From Moraxellaceae bacterium (GTDB lineage: Bacteria > Pseudomonadota > Gammaproteobacteria > Pseudomonadales > Moraxellaceae), in assembly GCA_029237815.1 (NCBI GenBank), contig JAQZBP010000006.1, positions 62,001-126,000 of the forward strand: a stretch of 64,000 nt of DNA, written 5' to 3'. Each line of letters begins with the position of its first letter. The first letter of the stretch is position 1. This document shows positions 8,625 to 17,737 of this stretch, in pieces. The notes under the pieces were generated by a model. That model worked only from the letters and a program-made list of their open reading frames with translations. It made no database searches and was not told the origin of the DNA. A program made the position numbers and the translations under genes.

Positions 8625-9856
8625 GGTTGTGCTCCGGGCTCCTTTTTATCGGTCGTGTCCGGCTTTCCAGCCGGTGCTTTCTCTGTCGCATTCTCCGTCA
8701 CGAAGCGCTGCACGCGCGCCTGCAGCGCGAGGAACGCCGCCTGGTCGTCGCGCCAGCCGGTGGCGGGCTCTTTCTTCAGTTTCTTTTCCAGCGTGGCGAT
8801 GCGCTCCGGCGTTTCCGGATGTGTGCCGAGGAAGGCGCGCGCGGCGTCCATGGCCCGGCGCGCGTTCTCGTCTTCCACTTTTTCCATCATGCGTTTTTCT
8901 TCGGCCAGCACGGCGCGGAAGAAGTCGGCCATGCCACGCGGATCGATGCTGGCGCGCTTGAGCAGGTCGTAGCCGACTGCATCGGCCGCGCGCTCGAAGT
9001 CGCGGGAGTATTTCTGCTGCATGAGCAGGGGGCCGGCATCGGCCAGCACGGCCATCAAGCCGCTGGCGTCGCCGATCAGCGCCTGCGCCAGGATGTACAG
9101 CCCGGAAGTGCGGATGACGGCGCGCATGCCGTGCTGCTCGGTGACGTGCGCGATCTCGTGGCCGAGCACGCCCTGCAGCTCACCCGCGTGCTTCGCCTTC
9201 AGGATGAGGCCGGAGTGGATCACCACATAGCCGCCCGGCAGGGCGAAGGCGTTCAGCGTGGGATCGTTCACGACGTGGAAGCGCAGCGTGTATTTCTGCT
9301 CCGGCAGGGCTTTGGCGAGCGGCGCCGTCAAAGGATCGAGGAGCGCCTTCGCTTCCTTGTCCTCCATGAAATCCTTGCCGAGCTTGTACTGGGCGACCAC
9401 GCTCTTGCCGAGCTTCTCTTCCCATTCCACGGGAAGGCGGCGGGCGGCGGTGGCGCTCAGCGCATCCAGCGACCACCACACGAGCAGGCCGGCGAGCACC
9501 ATGGCGGCAAGGCCGCCGAAGATCGCGCCCCAGGCCAGCGCATGGTGGCGGCGCTTGGCGCTGCCGAGCGCGGCGCGGGCCGGGTGCGCGGCCAGCACCG
9601 GCGCGCCCAGCAGGGCATGGTCGGCAGTGTAGAGCTGCCAGCCCGGAACGGCCGGATGCGTGCAGAAGATGAGCCGGTTGGAGGCGCCACCGAGTTTCAG
9701 CTCCAGGCCCTGCAGGGGCAGGGTCACGGTCTGCGCGGGAACACCGCCGGTAGTGAACACGAGGCCGTGCTCGTAGAGGCGCAGCGTGCCGCTGGCGCGC
9801 CCCTTGGGCAGCGACGCGTGGAAAGCATGGGCGGAGTAGTCGGTGGCGTCAGCCAT
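8621..9856 (-). CDS. Membrane-anchored M48 metalloprotease
   Basis: A 411-residue protein with an N-terminal GRAM/PH-like beta region (about residues 10-85, GTLRLYEHGLVF), one transmembrane helix (about 105-130) and an M48 peptidase domain with zinc motif HEIAH in LGHEIAHVTEQHG. The frame is open 63 bases further upstream, but ATG 9856 (MADATDYSAH) is preferred: it begins the conserved-looking part. First gene of the operon with three AIM24 paralogues; the overlap with the next gene suggests a shared process at the membrane. Confidence 0.85.
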   Translation of the reverse strand: MADATDYSAHAFHASLPKGRASGTLRLYEHGLVFTTGGVPAQTVTLPLQGLELKLGGASNRLIFCTHPAVPGWQLYTADHALLGAPVLAAHPARAALGSAKRRHHALAWGAIFGGLAAMVLAGLLVWWSLDALSATAARRLPVEWEEKLGKSVVAQYKLGKDFMEDKEAKALLDPLTAPLAKALPEQKYTLRFHVVNDPTLNAFALPGGYVVIHSGLILKAKHAGELQGVLGHEIAHVTEQHGMRAVIRTSGLYILAQALIGDASGLMAVLADAGPLLMQQKYSRDFERAADAVGYDLLKRASIDPRGMADFFRAVLAEEKRMMEKVEDENARRAMDAARAFLGTHPETPERIATLEKKLKKEPATGWRDDQAAFLALQARVQRFVTENATEKAPAGKPDTTDKKEPGAQP

Positions 9857-10018
9857 TGCGGTCGCGGTCCTTGCAGAATCGGCAATGGCGCAGTCTATCC
9901 GCGCGCTCCCCGGGGACAAGCCCGGAAATTACCGAAGGCAGCCAGAGCCGATGACTATCGGGGCAAAACGCATCGGGCCGCATGCGCGGCCCGACGGGGA
10001 ATGGCGGAATCGGACGGC

Positions 10019-10441
10019 CTAGCGGGTCTTCAGGCACTCCGCGCACATGCCGTAGAGATAGAGGGAGTGGTCGGTCAGGCTGAAGCCGAGCTTCTCGGCC
10101 ATCTGGCGCTGGCGCTCCTCGATGACCTCGTCCTTGAACTCCACGACCTTGCCGCAGGTGGTGCAGACGATGTGGTCGTGGTGGGCGTTGTCCTTGAGCT
10201 CGAAGACAGAGTGGCCACCTTCGAAGTGGTGGCGCTCGACGATGCCGGCGGCCTCGAACTGGGTCAGCACGCGGTAGACGGTGGCGAGCCCAACGTCCTC
10301 GCCCTGGTCGAGCAGCGACTTGTAGACATCTTCGGCGCTCAGGTGGCGCAGCTGGGAGTTCTCGAGGAGCTCGAGGATCTTGAGGCGGGGCAGCGTGACC
10401 TTGAGCCCGGCCTTGCGCAATTCCTGGTTGCTGATGGACAT
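10019..10441 (-). CDS. fur: Ferric uptake regulator Fur
   Basis: Fur is the iron-responsive repressor. The 140-residue product has the winged-helix domain (LKVTLPRLKILELL, DVGLATVYRVL), the metal-binding His cluster (HHFEGGHSVFEL, HHDH) and the zinc cysteines CTTC and CAEC. It is divergent from bamE across 162 bases, the usual gammaproteobacterial arrangement. I see no clear Fur box in that gap. Confidence 0.96.
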   Translation of the reverse strand: MSISNQELRKAGLKVTLPRLKILELLENSQLRHLSAEDVYKSLLDQGEDVGLATVYRVLTQFEAAGIVERHHFEGGHSVFELKDNAHHDHIVCTTCGKVVEFKDEVIEERQRQMAEKLGFSLTDHSLYLYGMCAECLKTR

Positions 10442-10603
10442 GATGGAGATCCCTTGGGGAGGGGCATTTGCCTGGACTTACAAAGCGGGGCAGCGCGGCC
10501 GGAGGACGTGGGTTATCATCGCCGCTCGCCCTGCAGCCCATCCGTTTCAGGCCAAATCCCGATGGTGCCGATTCGGGCGCAAGATAGAGGAATTCACACG
10601 CCG

Positions 10604-11023
10604 ATGCAAAACCACGCCCTGCTTCCGACACGCCTCCTGACGCCCCTGCTGCTGTGCGTTGCGCTGGCCGGCTGCAGCAATTTCCTGCGCGTCTACAAGG
10701 CCGATCTCGACCAGGGCAACCTGGTGACGCAGGAGATGGTGCAGAAGCTGAAGATCGGCATGACGCCCTCGCAGGTGCGCTACGTGCTCGGCACGCCGCT
10801 CGTGACCGACACCCTGAATCCGCGGCGCTGGGACTACCTGTACGACTACGTGCCCGGCACCTACGCGCGCAAGCTGAACTTGCCCGAGGTGGACAACCGT
10901 CGCCTGACGGTCTGGTTCGACAACGGCGTGCTGAGCCGCATCGAGGGGGGCGAGGCGATGCCGCTGAAGAACCCGGTGCTGCCGGAAAGCCAGGACAAGC
11001 GCCTGAAGGCCGATCCGCTCTGA
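10604..11023 (+). CDS. bamE: Outer-membrane assembly lipoprotein BamE (SmpA/OmlA)
   Basis: A 139-residue lipoprotein of the BAM complex, which inserts beta-barrel proteins. The lipobox LAGC (Cys about residue 23) follows a signal peptide, and the BamE core reads LKIGMTPSQVRYVLGTP and WDYLYDYVPG. The same frame is open far upstream because of high GC, but ATG 10604 is the first start giving a signal peptide. A TATCAT hexamer at 10514-10519 may be its -10 element. A terminator follows directly. Confidence 0.95.
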   Translation: MQNHALLPTRLLTPLLLCVALAGCSNFLRVYKADLDQGNLVTQEMVQKLKIGMTPSQVRYVLGTPLVTDTLNPRRWDYLYDYVPGTYARKLNLPEVDNRRLTVWFDNGVLSRIEGGEAMPLKNPVLPESQDKRLKADPL

Positions 11024-11055
11024 GCGGGAAGCGCCCGGCGCCACCGCCCGAGAGT

Positions 11056-11085
11056 AAAAAAGCCCGCTGCGAAGCGGGCTTTTTC
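11056..11085. terminator. Rho-independent terminator after bamE
   Basis: An A-run, the stem AGCCCGCT-GCGA-AGCGGGCT and a T5 run. It can serve bamE and, on the other strand, transcripts running out of rnfH. Confidence 0.9.
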
Positions 11086-11187
11086 ATGGTCGCAATCCGG
11101 GGCGCGGCGGCCTGCAGGAGGGGACCGGCACCTTTACCTTGCCGTATCGCAGCAGGCCCGGCACCGGCAGTGCGAGCCGACGCCCGG

Positions 11188-11502
11188 TCAGGTGGCGGCG
11201 CGTTTCGCCTTGGCGCGCAGGGCGCGCAGGCGGCGCGCCTCTTTCGGATCGATCAGCAGCGGCCGGTAGATCTCCACGCGGTCGCCCTCGCGCAGCGGCT
11301 GCGTCTCCGGCGCTTTCAGCAGCTTGCCAAAAATGCCGAGCGGCGCGTGCTCGATATCGATTTCCGGAAAGCGCTCCGCCAGCCTGGAAAGTCGCGCGGC
11401 CTCGCGCACGGTGGTGCCGGCCGGCACGGCGAGCTGCAGCAGCGCCTGCTCCTGTGGCAGCCCGTAGACGACTTCGACCGTGATCGTGTCAGCGTTTGCC
11501 AT
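11188..11502 (-). CDS. rnfH: RnfH family protein (UPF0125)
   Basis: A 104-residue beta-grasp (ubiquitin-fold) protein. RnfH is named for its link to Rnf electron-transport genes in some bacteria, but its role next to ratA is unclear. Family marks are ITVEVVYGLPQEQALL, IDIEHAPLGIFGKL and LREGDRVEIYRPL. The C-terminus is basic (LRALRAKAKR). Its start overlaps the ratA stop by 14 bases. Confidence 0.92.
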   Translation of the reverse strand: MANADTITVEVVYGLPQEQALLQLAVPAGTTVREAARLSRLAERFPEIDIEHAPLGIFGKLLKAPETQPLREGDRVEIYRPLLIDPKEARRLRALRAKAKRAAT

Positions 11503-11926
11503 AAACCTGCACCGCCCGCTTCTGGAAAGCCTCGATGGTCTGCCCCGCCGCCTGGCCCAGCGCCGGCACCGCCGCCAGCTGCAGGAAACGCGCCTGCACC
11601 TGGAAATCCACCTCGAAATTCACCTTGCAGGCCGTCTCCGCGAGCGCCTGGAAGTGCCACTGCCCGCGCAGATACTCGAAGGGACCGTCGACGAACTCGA
11701 TGTGGATGCGCTCCGGCGCCAGCAGCCGGTTGCGCGTGGTCAGCGCCTGCTCGAGACCCATGCGCGAGAAGGCGATGCGCGCATGCACCTCGTCGCCACT
11801 CTCGGCAATGACTTCGGAGGCGATGCAGAAGGGCAGGAACTCGCGGTAGCGCGCCACGTCGTTCACGAGCTGGAACATCTCGTGCGCGGAGTACGGCAGC
11901 AACAGGGAGCGGCTGACCTGCGGCAT
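11489..11926 (-). CDS. ratA: RatA-family START/COQ10-domain protein
   Basis: A 145-residue START-like protein (SRSLLLPYSAHEMFQLVNDV, YREFLPFC). E. coli RatA was described as a ribosome-association toxin that blocks 70S formation; mitochondrial COQ10 homologues bind ubiquinone. Which role applies here cannot be read from sequence. ratA-rnfH next to bamE, fur and smpB is the standard gammaproteobacterial cluster. Confidence 0.92.
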   Translation of the reverse strand: MPQVSRSLLLPYSAHEMFQLVNDVARYREFLPFCIASEVIAESGDEVHARIAFSRMGLEQALTTRNRLLAPERIHIEFVDGPFEYLRGQWHFQALAETACKVNFEVDFQVQARFLQLAAVPALGQAAGQTIEAFQKRAVQVYGKR

Positions 11927-11936
11927 GGCGATCGTC

Positions 11937-13166
11937 TCAGGGCAGATAAAGGGTCAGCACCCACAGGATGGCGAGCGGCACCACGAGGCGCACCGCCACC
12001 CGCCACACGTTATAGATGGCCTCGCCGGGCAGGGCCAGCTCCTTGCGCGCGTGGCTGATTTTCATGGCCCAGCCGGTGAAGATGCTCTGGCCCAGCAGCA
12101 CCAGCAGGAGCAGCGCACCCAATACGGTGAGCAGGCTCTGCACGCCGTCCTTGTGGCCGAAGAACCAGATCGCCTCGGCCAGCACGGCGCCGGAGGCAAA
12201 TACCAGCACCACGGCCGGCAGGCGCTGCAGGCCCTTTTCGGTCAGGCGCAGCAGCACCGGCTCCGCGATCAGCTTGAGTGCGAGCAGCGCGATCAGGAGC
12301 AGCGCGACGAGCAGCAGCCACACCGAGGGACCGGTCGGCACGATCTGCAATCCGCTGCCGGCATTGATGGCCTGCACCGCTACGAAAGGCGCCAGCGCCA
12401 GCATCAGCAGCAGGCCGAGCAGCAGCTGCAGGCCGATCAGGCCCAGCGCAAGCCGGCCGAGGGCGGCCTCACGCGGCAGGCGCATGCCGCCCACCCACAG
12501 CACGCCAAGGCCGCCGCCCAGGCTGAGCAGCGAGAGCTGAAACGCCGCGCGCCAGTCGCCGGCGTCCAGCGGCGTGGCGCTGTAGAGAAGCTCGGCCATG
12601 CCAAGGCCGCCCAGCGCGGCGATGGCGAGCAACACCAGCACCAGCGCCAGCACGCCGGTCAGGAGCACCGAACGGATGGCGGGGGCCAGCAAGCTGAGGC
12701 CGGCGGCGAGGATGAGCAGGCTGCCGGTGCCAAGCGGCAGCGCCGGCCCCGTGGAGCTGACCTCGTTCACGGCGGCACTGCCGAGGCCCGCCTCGCGCAC
12801 CAGGTAATTGATATAGCCGCCGGCGACCAGCGCCACGGCGGCCAGCGCCAGCACGGCGGCCAGCGAGGAGCCCCAGGCGGCGGCGCGCCAGAAGCGCCGC
12901 GCATCGGCCTCGCGCGTCAGGAAGGCAAAGCCTTCCAGCGGCGAACGGCGCGAGCGCTTGCCCAGCATGAATTCGAGCAGCAGCAGCGGCAGGGCCAGGA
13001 CCAGGAGCCCCAGCAGCCAGACGCCGACAAAGGCAATGCCGCCGTGGCGGGCGGCCTGCAGGGGCAGCTCCCAGAGGGTCAGCATGGCGAGTCCCAGCAG
13101 GGACGACAGCAGGACGACATCACGCGGGCGCGTGCTGCCATGAATCACGGATTGCGGAGTGGCCAT
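11937..13166 (-). CDS. Neurotransmitter:sodium symporter (NSS) family-like transporter
   Basis: A 409-residue polytopic membrane protein with about 10-11 hydrophobic segments. The N-terminal part (LWELPLQAARHGGIAF, LLLLEFMLGKRSRRSP) matches the first helices of NSS proteins, which move amino acids with sodium. The family's glycine-rich unwound part of helix 1 (GNxWRFP) is not clearly kept, so transport activity is uncertain. ATG 13166 (MATPQSVIHG) is chosen; an in-frame ATG 78 bases upstream would add a polar extension. It ends 10 bases before ratA begins. Confidence 0.72.
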   Translation of the reverse strand: MATPQSVIHGSTRPRDVVLLSSLLGLAMLTLWELPLQAARHGGIAFVGVWLLGLLVLALPLLLLEFMLGKRSRRSPLEGFAFLTREADARRFWRAAAWGSSLAAVLALAAVALVAGGYINYLVREAGLGSAAVNEVSSTGPALPLGTGSLLILAAGLSLLAPAIRSVLLTGVLALVLVLLAIAALGGLGMAELLYSATPLDAGDWRAAFQLSLLSLGGGLGVLWVGGMRLPREAALGRLALGLIGLQLLLGLLLMLALAPFVAVQAINAGSGLQIVPTGPSVWLLLVALLLIALLALKLIAEPVLLRLTEKGLQRLPAVVLVFASGAVLAEAIWFFGHKDGVQSLLTVLGALLLLVLLGQSIFTGWAMKISHARKELALPGEAIYNVWRVAVRLVVPLAILWVLTLYLP

Positions 13167-13349
13167 CCTTAACCTCGAGAACAATGACCGGGGAGGCGGC
13201 CGGCCGGCCGCCGCGGGAAAGCGCGCGGATTGTCCGGGATTCACCCCGGGGGCTCAAGGACGCAGCGGTGAGCGACTGCCGCGCCGCCAGGGCGAACGGC
13301 GTCACCGGCGCCACACGGAAACGGCGGGCATTTTGGCGGAGGCTGCCTC

Positions 13350-13355
13350 TATAAT
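13350..13355 (+). promoter_or_regulatory. Candidate -10 element of smpB
   Basis: A perfect TATAAT lies 8 bases before the smpB ATG, followed by CGCCGC. No good -35 is seen at normal spacing. If used, the transcript would have almost no leader. Confidence 0.45.
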
Positions 13356-13363
13356 CGCCGCCC

Positions 13364-13834
13364 ATGAGCAAACCCGCCCCCTCTACCTCCGGCACCATCG
13401 CCCAGAACCGCCGGGCCCGGCACGAATACTTCATCGAAGACAAGTTCGAGGCCGGCCTGCAACTGCTCGGCTGGGAAGTGAAGTCCCTGCGCGCCGGCAA
13501 GGCCAACCTCACCGACGCCTTCGTGATCATCAAGGGCAACGAGGCCTGGCTGTTGGGCGCGCACTTCACGCCGCTGCTGCAGGCCTCCACGCATGTGATC
13601 GCCGACCCCACGCGCACGCGCAAGCTGCTGCTCAACCGCCGCGAGATCGACCGCATCACCGGCGAGATCCACCAGAAAGGCCACACCTGCGTACCGCTGG
13701 CGCTGTACTGGAGCCACGGCCGGGTGAAATGCGAGATCGCCGTGGTGAAGGGCAAGCAGATGCACGACAAGCGCGATACCGAAAAGGAACGCGACTGGCA
13801 GCGCGAGAAACAGCGCGTGCTGCGCAGGGGCTAG
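13364..13834 (+). CDS. smpB: SsrA-binding protein SmpB
   Basis: SmpB binds tmRNA and brings it to stalled ribosomes for trans-translation. The 156-residue product has the full OB-fold ([46 protein letters not shown]) and the basic C-terminal tail ([17 protein letters not shown]). Its RNA partner ssrA is at 27068-27422. No Shine-Dalgarno is visible before the ATG. Confidence 0.97.
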   Translation: MSKPAPSTSGTIAQNRRARHEYFIEDKFEAGLQLLGWEVKSLRAGKANLTDAFVIIKGNEAWLLGAHFTPLLQASTHVIADPTRTRKLLLNRREIDRITGEIHQKGHTCVPLALYWSHGRVKCEIAVVKGKQMHDKRDTEKERDWQREKQRVLRRG

Positions 13835-14162
13835 GCTTAAGGGCGGCCGACTTTCCTGCCCTGCCGCTGTACCGGCCGCTGTTTCCGGACAGGCGCCTGG
13901 CCGTGACGGCGGCACTCCACCGCCCGGAACCTTTCCCGGGGCCGTGAGCCGGCCCGGTGCGACGGCCCCTCCGTCCTGCCGCCGGACGACCGGTGCCACC
14001 GGGCCGGCAGCAGGTCGACTCCGGCCCGCCGGGCCCATGGACTCCGACATCGGCCGATGTAAGACTCGACCCATCCGTATCCGCCCGCGGCGTCAGCCCG
14101 GCAGGCGCCGATGCCGGGCAAGTCCCGGCGCGGCATCAAACGCAACCGCAGAAGGAGGCCGC
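13835..14162. other. Gene-free stretch
   Basis: 328 bases of GC-rich DNA between smpB and the hydrolase. I see no conserved frame, RNA or strong terminator. It ends in a strong AAGGAGG ribosome site (near 14152) for the next gene. Confidence 0.6.
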
Positions 14163-15092
14163 ATGAATGCGCGCCTGAACAAGACGCCCGTCACCCGCCA
14201 CACCGTCACCTCGGGCAGCGTGAAGCTCATGGCCTATACGCGCGGCAATCCGGCGCACACGCCGGTCGTGCTGGTGCACGGCTATCCGGACAACCACGAG
14301 GTATGGAACCCGGTGGCCGAGCGCCTTGCCGAAAAATTCTACGTGGTGACCTATGACGTGCGCGGTGCCGGCGCCTCCAGCCGCCCGCGCCGCTTCATGG
14401 ACTACACGCTGGACAAGCTCTCCGCCGACCTCGTCGCCGTGCTCGACGAGCTGCTGCCCGGCCGCGCCGTGCACCTGGTGGGCCACGACTGGGGCTCCAT
14501 CCAGACCTGGGAATCGGTGACCACGGCGCACCTGCAGTACCGCATCTCCTCCTACACCACGATCTCCGGCCCCTGCCTTGACCACGTCGGCTTCTGGATG
14601 CGCGAGCGGCTGCTCTCCACTTCGCCCGCGCAACTGAAGAAGGCGCTGACGCAGCTCGCGAGCTCCTGGTACATCATGGCCTTCCAGCTGCCGCTGTTCG
14701 CACCCACCGTGTGGCGCGCGCTCGGCCCGTTCTGGCCGCAGGTGCTGAAGCGCACGGAGAACATCGACTCGGAACGCTCGCCGACGCAGACCAAGGACGG
14801 CATCTTCGGCATCAACCTGTATCGCGCCAACTTCCTGCCGCGCCTGTTCGGCCCGCGCGAGCGCTACACGGGCAAGCCGGTGCAGCTGATCGTGCCACAG
14901 GCGGACAACTACGTGCGGCCGCAGCTCTTCGAGGACATCACGCTGTGGGCGCACAACACCTGGCGCCGCGACGTCGAGGCCGGACACTGGACGCTGCTGC
15001 ACGAGGGTGATCGCCTCGCCGGGTGGATCACGGATTTCATCGCCCAGGTGGAAACGGGCAAGAAGGCGGAAGGCCTGCGCAAGCTGGCCTGA
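14163..15092 (+). CDS. Alpha/beta hydrolase, epoxide-hydrolase-like
   Basis: A 309-residue alpha/beta hydrolase. HGYPDNHEVW holds the oxyanion region, GHDWGS (about residues 111-116) the nucleophile elbow with Asp in place of Ser, as in epoxide hydrolases and haloalkane dehalogenases, and GHWTLLHEG the catalytic His. No signal peptide, so cytoplasmic. AAGGAGG precedes the ATG. It lies near a PF10118 protein and an AraC regulator, hinting at a lipid or xenobiotic route. The substrate is unknown. Confidence 0.85.
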   Translation: MNARLNKTPVTRHTVTSGSVKLMAYTRGNPAHTPVVLVHGYPDNHEVWNPVAERLAEKFYVVTYDVRGAGASSRPRRFMDYTLDKLSADLVAVLDELLPGRAVHLVGHDWGSIQTWESVTTAHLQYRISSYTTISGPCLDHVGFWMRERLLSTSPAQLKKALTQLASSWYIMAFQLPLFAPTVWRALGPFWPQVLKRTENIDSERSPTQTKDGIFGINLYRANFLPRLFGPRERYTGKPVQLIVPQADNYVRPQLFEDITLWAHNTWRRDVEAGHWTLLHEGDRLAGWITDFIAQVETGKKAEGLRKLA

Positions 15093-15126
15093 AGCGGACT
15101 GGATTGTAGAGAAGGTGCCGGCTTGG

Positions 15127-15253
<127 letters not shown>

Positions 15254-15439
15254 GTCACAGGGTGCCGCCTGCGTCAGCAGTCACCGCACCAGCGACAATG
15301 GAAACGAGGATATTTCGGTGCCGGTGCCTTGCCGGCGCCACCGGGGCAAAGGCTCGCCCCTGCTGACAACGGATGTCGAACCGCGCGAGGCCGCCCCGGC
15401 CGCCCGCGCCCCGGACAACAGCAAAAAAAGAGGCCCGTC

Positions 15440-16357
15440 ATGACCGCTGCGCATCACTCCCTTGTCACCCGCCGTGTCCGCTTCGACCTGTCGCGCACGC
15501 CGCTGCACTGGATTCCGCACGACCCCGACGCCTCCTACGTCACCAACTCCATCCACCTGCTGCTGCCGGCCGGCGAATTCTGGTTCTGCCGCGTCTACAA
15601 CAAGGCGCTGCCCTACGTGACCAATCCCACGCTGCGTGAAGACGTGCAGGGCTTCGTGCGCCAGGAGGCGATCCACGCGCGCTCGCACGAGACGGCACTG
15701 AACGCCTACCTGCGCCGCCACGGCGTGGAAATCGACAGCGTGCTGCGCGTCGCCAACTTCGTGTTCGGCCAATTGCTGGAAGAGCGTCCGGTGAAACTCG
15801 GCCAGGGCTTCCTGGCGCGCCGCCTGGAGAAGCGCCTGAAGAAATGGCAGCTGCGCCAGCAGCTCGCCATCATCGCCGCCGTCGAGCACTACACCTGCGT
15901 GCTCGGCAAATGGGTGATCGAGGCCGACGCGCTGGACGCGCCCAACGTCGACCCCGACCTGCGCGACCTGTTCCGCTGGCACGGCGCCGAGGAAGTCGAG
16001 CACCGCTGCGTGGCGCACGACCTGCACGCGCACCTCGGCGGCACCACCCTGGAGCGCCAGGCCTGGGCGCTGATCGGCTTCCCGCTGCTGCTCGGCCTGC
16101 TGAGCTACAGCAGCGTGCACATGATGAAGCAGGACCCGGCCGTGGGCGGCAGCTTCTTCTTCGCGCGCTGGGAGCGCGCCAGCCGGCGCGGCACGCTGCC
16201 GACGCTGGAGTCGCTGTTCGGGGCCGCGCTGCGCTACCTGAACCCCGGCTATCACCCGGCCGGCGAGGCCTCGCTGCAGGAGGCGCTGGACTACTTCGCG
16301 AAATCGCCGGCCGTGCAGGCGGCACTGGCGCGCGAACGGGAGCGCCAGGCGGCCTGA
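15440..16357 (+). CDS. PF10118-family protein (annotated metal-dependent hydrolase)
   Basis: A 305-residue protein of the PF10118 family, usually labelled metal-dependent hydrolase; the conserved Glu/His pattern is ferritin-like and suggests a diiron helical bundle. Visible marks are FVRQEAIHARSHE (about residues 75-87), VEHYTCVL and WHGAEEVEHRCVAHD (about 180-195). No signal peptide. The frame is open upstream, but ATG 15440 is the first start leading into the conserved part, with GAGG upstream. A second, distant family member is at 42077-43084. Function unknown. Confidence 0.8.
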   Translation: MTAAHHSLVTRRVRFDLSRTPLHWIPHDPDASYVTNSIHLLLPAGEFWFCRVYNKALPYVTNPTLREDVQGFVRQEAIHARSHETALNAYLRRHGVEIDSVLRVANFVFGQLLEERPVKLGQGFLARRLEKRLKKWQLRQQLAIIAAVEHYTCVLGKWVIEADALDAPNVDPDLRDLFRWHGAEEVEHRCVAHDLHAHLGGTTLERQAWALIGFPLLLGLLSYSSVHMMKQDPAVGGSFFFARWERASRRGTLPTLESLFGAALRYLNPGYHPAGEASLQEALDYFAKSPAVQAALARERERQAA

Positions 16358-16462
16358 GCAGGCGGCGGTTGGCCGCCATGGCGCACCCCGGCGCCGGCCA
16401 GCCAATGGCGGCCGCGCCGCCGCCGCTAGGCTGGAACCATTCCCACCAACCGTGACCCCGGC

Positions 16463-17518
16463 ATGGATGTACGCCCCTCGTCGCCCGCCTCCGCCCGCGC
16501 GCCCTTGCGCGTGCCGGGTGTCGACCGCCGCTTCTTCCACGCCACCGCCGCCGCCATGGGCAGCATCGGCTTCGATGTCAGCGCCGCCTGCGCCCGCGCG
16601 GGGCTGGCCGATCCGCTGGCGGTGCCGGACGAGCGCATCCCGCTGGCCCTGATCTCGCCGGTCTACGACCTCGCCGAGCGCGAGCTGGGCGATCCCGCCT
16701 ACATCTACCGCCTGCCCGAGCACGTGCCGCAGGAAGTGACCGAGCTGCTGTTCCGCCTGGTGGCCGGCTGCCCGACGCCGCTGGACATGGTGCGCATGAG
16801 CTGCCGCTACTCGGCCATCGCCTCCGACGCCGTGCGCTACGAGTTCATCGACCGCGGCAACCACGCCATCGTGCGCATCCTGCCCAACCCGGACGTGTAT
16901 GTGTCGGTGCACCAGGTGGAGCTGGGCCTGCGCCTGCTGGCGCGCTGGCGCGACCTGGTGCGCGCCATGACCGGCCTGGCCGCGGACTTCGAGATCGCGC
17001 TGGGGCACGCGCCGCGTTTCCCGGCCGAGCGCTATGCCGAGGCGTATCCGGGCATACCGGTGCGCTTCGGCAACGGCGTCACCGAGGCCTCCGCGAGCGG
17101 TGCCGTGCTGTGGCAGAAGGTGCCGGGCCATGACGAGCGCCAGCTCGCCTGGTTCCGCTCGCTGGCCGAGCGCTACGAGTGCGAAACCCTGGCGCAGGGC
17201 GACCTGGTGTCGCGCGTGGCGACGCTCTTCCTGCAACGCATGGCCTTCGGCGAACCCTCCGCGGCGGACATTGCCGCCCTGCTCAACATGAGCCGGCGCA
17301 CGCTGCAGCGCCACCTGCTGGAAGCCGGCAGCAACTGGCGCGAGGCCACCGACCTTGCCCGGCAGCGCGTCGCCGAGCGCGAACTGGAAAACTCCGAGCG
17401 GCCGCTGCACGAGATCGCGATGCTCACCGGCTACGCCGACACCCGCGCCTTCCTGCGCGGCTTCCGGCGCTGGACCGGCCTCACCCCCTCTCAGTTCCGG
17501 CAGCAGCGCGGGCGCTGA
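16463..17518 (+). CDS. AraC-family transcriptional regulator
   Basis: A 351-residue regulator with the arabinose-binding-like N-terminal domain (PF12625 type, about residues 35-215) and a C-terminal AraC/XylS DNA-binding domain (about 255-345; MSRRTLQRHLLEAGSNW, AMLTGYADTRAFLRGFRRW). Relatives such as OruR often control lipid or xenobiotic catabolic genes. It lies about 100 bases after the PF10118 gene in the same direction and may control its neighbours. Targets are not shown. Confidence 0.88.
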   Translation: MDVRPSSPASARAPLRVPGVDRRFFHATAAAMGSIGFDVSAACARAGLADPLAVPDERIPLALISPVYDLAERELGDPAYIYRLPEHVPQEVTELLFRLVAGCPTPLDMVRMSCRYSAIASDAVRYEFIDRGNHAIVRILPNPDVYVSVHQVELGLRLLARWRDLVRAMTGLAADFEIALGHAPRFPAERYAEAYPGIPVRFGNGVTEASASGAVLWQKVPGHDERQLAWFRSLAERYECETLAQGDLVSRVATLFLQRMAFGEPSAADIAALLNMSRRTLQRHLLEAGSNWREATDLARQRVAERELENSERPLHEIAMLTGYADTRAFLRGFRRWTGLTPSQFRQQRGR

Positions 17519-17737
17519 GGCGCCAGCCGGCACGCACGTCGCCGTCACCCCGCCGCTTGCCAGCCGAGCGGCTTTCCTGGCCCCCGCCCCCTCCCGCCCG
17601 CCGTGGCGCGTTCGGTCACCCCGCCGCGCCGCCATGGCGCGTTCAGTCATTCCTCCCCGCGCGCGCCCCGCCCCACCATGCGATACGCGCCAGGCATGGC
17701 GCCACAACAACAATCCGCCCTGACAAGGAGCCCCGCT

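Noticed and set aside
10442..10603. Fur box between fur and bamE
   Set aside because: No match close to the 19-base Fur consensus was seen.
15281..17713. Long minus-strand frame of about 810 codons
   Set aside because: Arg/Ala/Gly/His-rich translation without domain features, antisense to the PF10118 and AraC genes.
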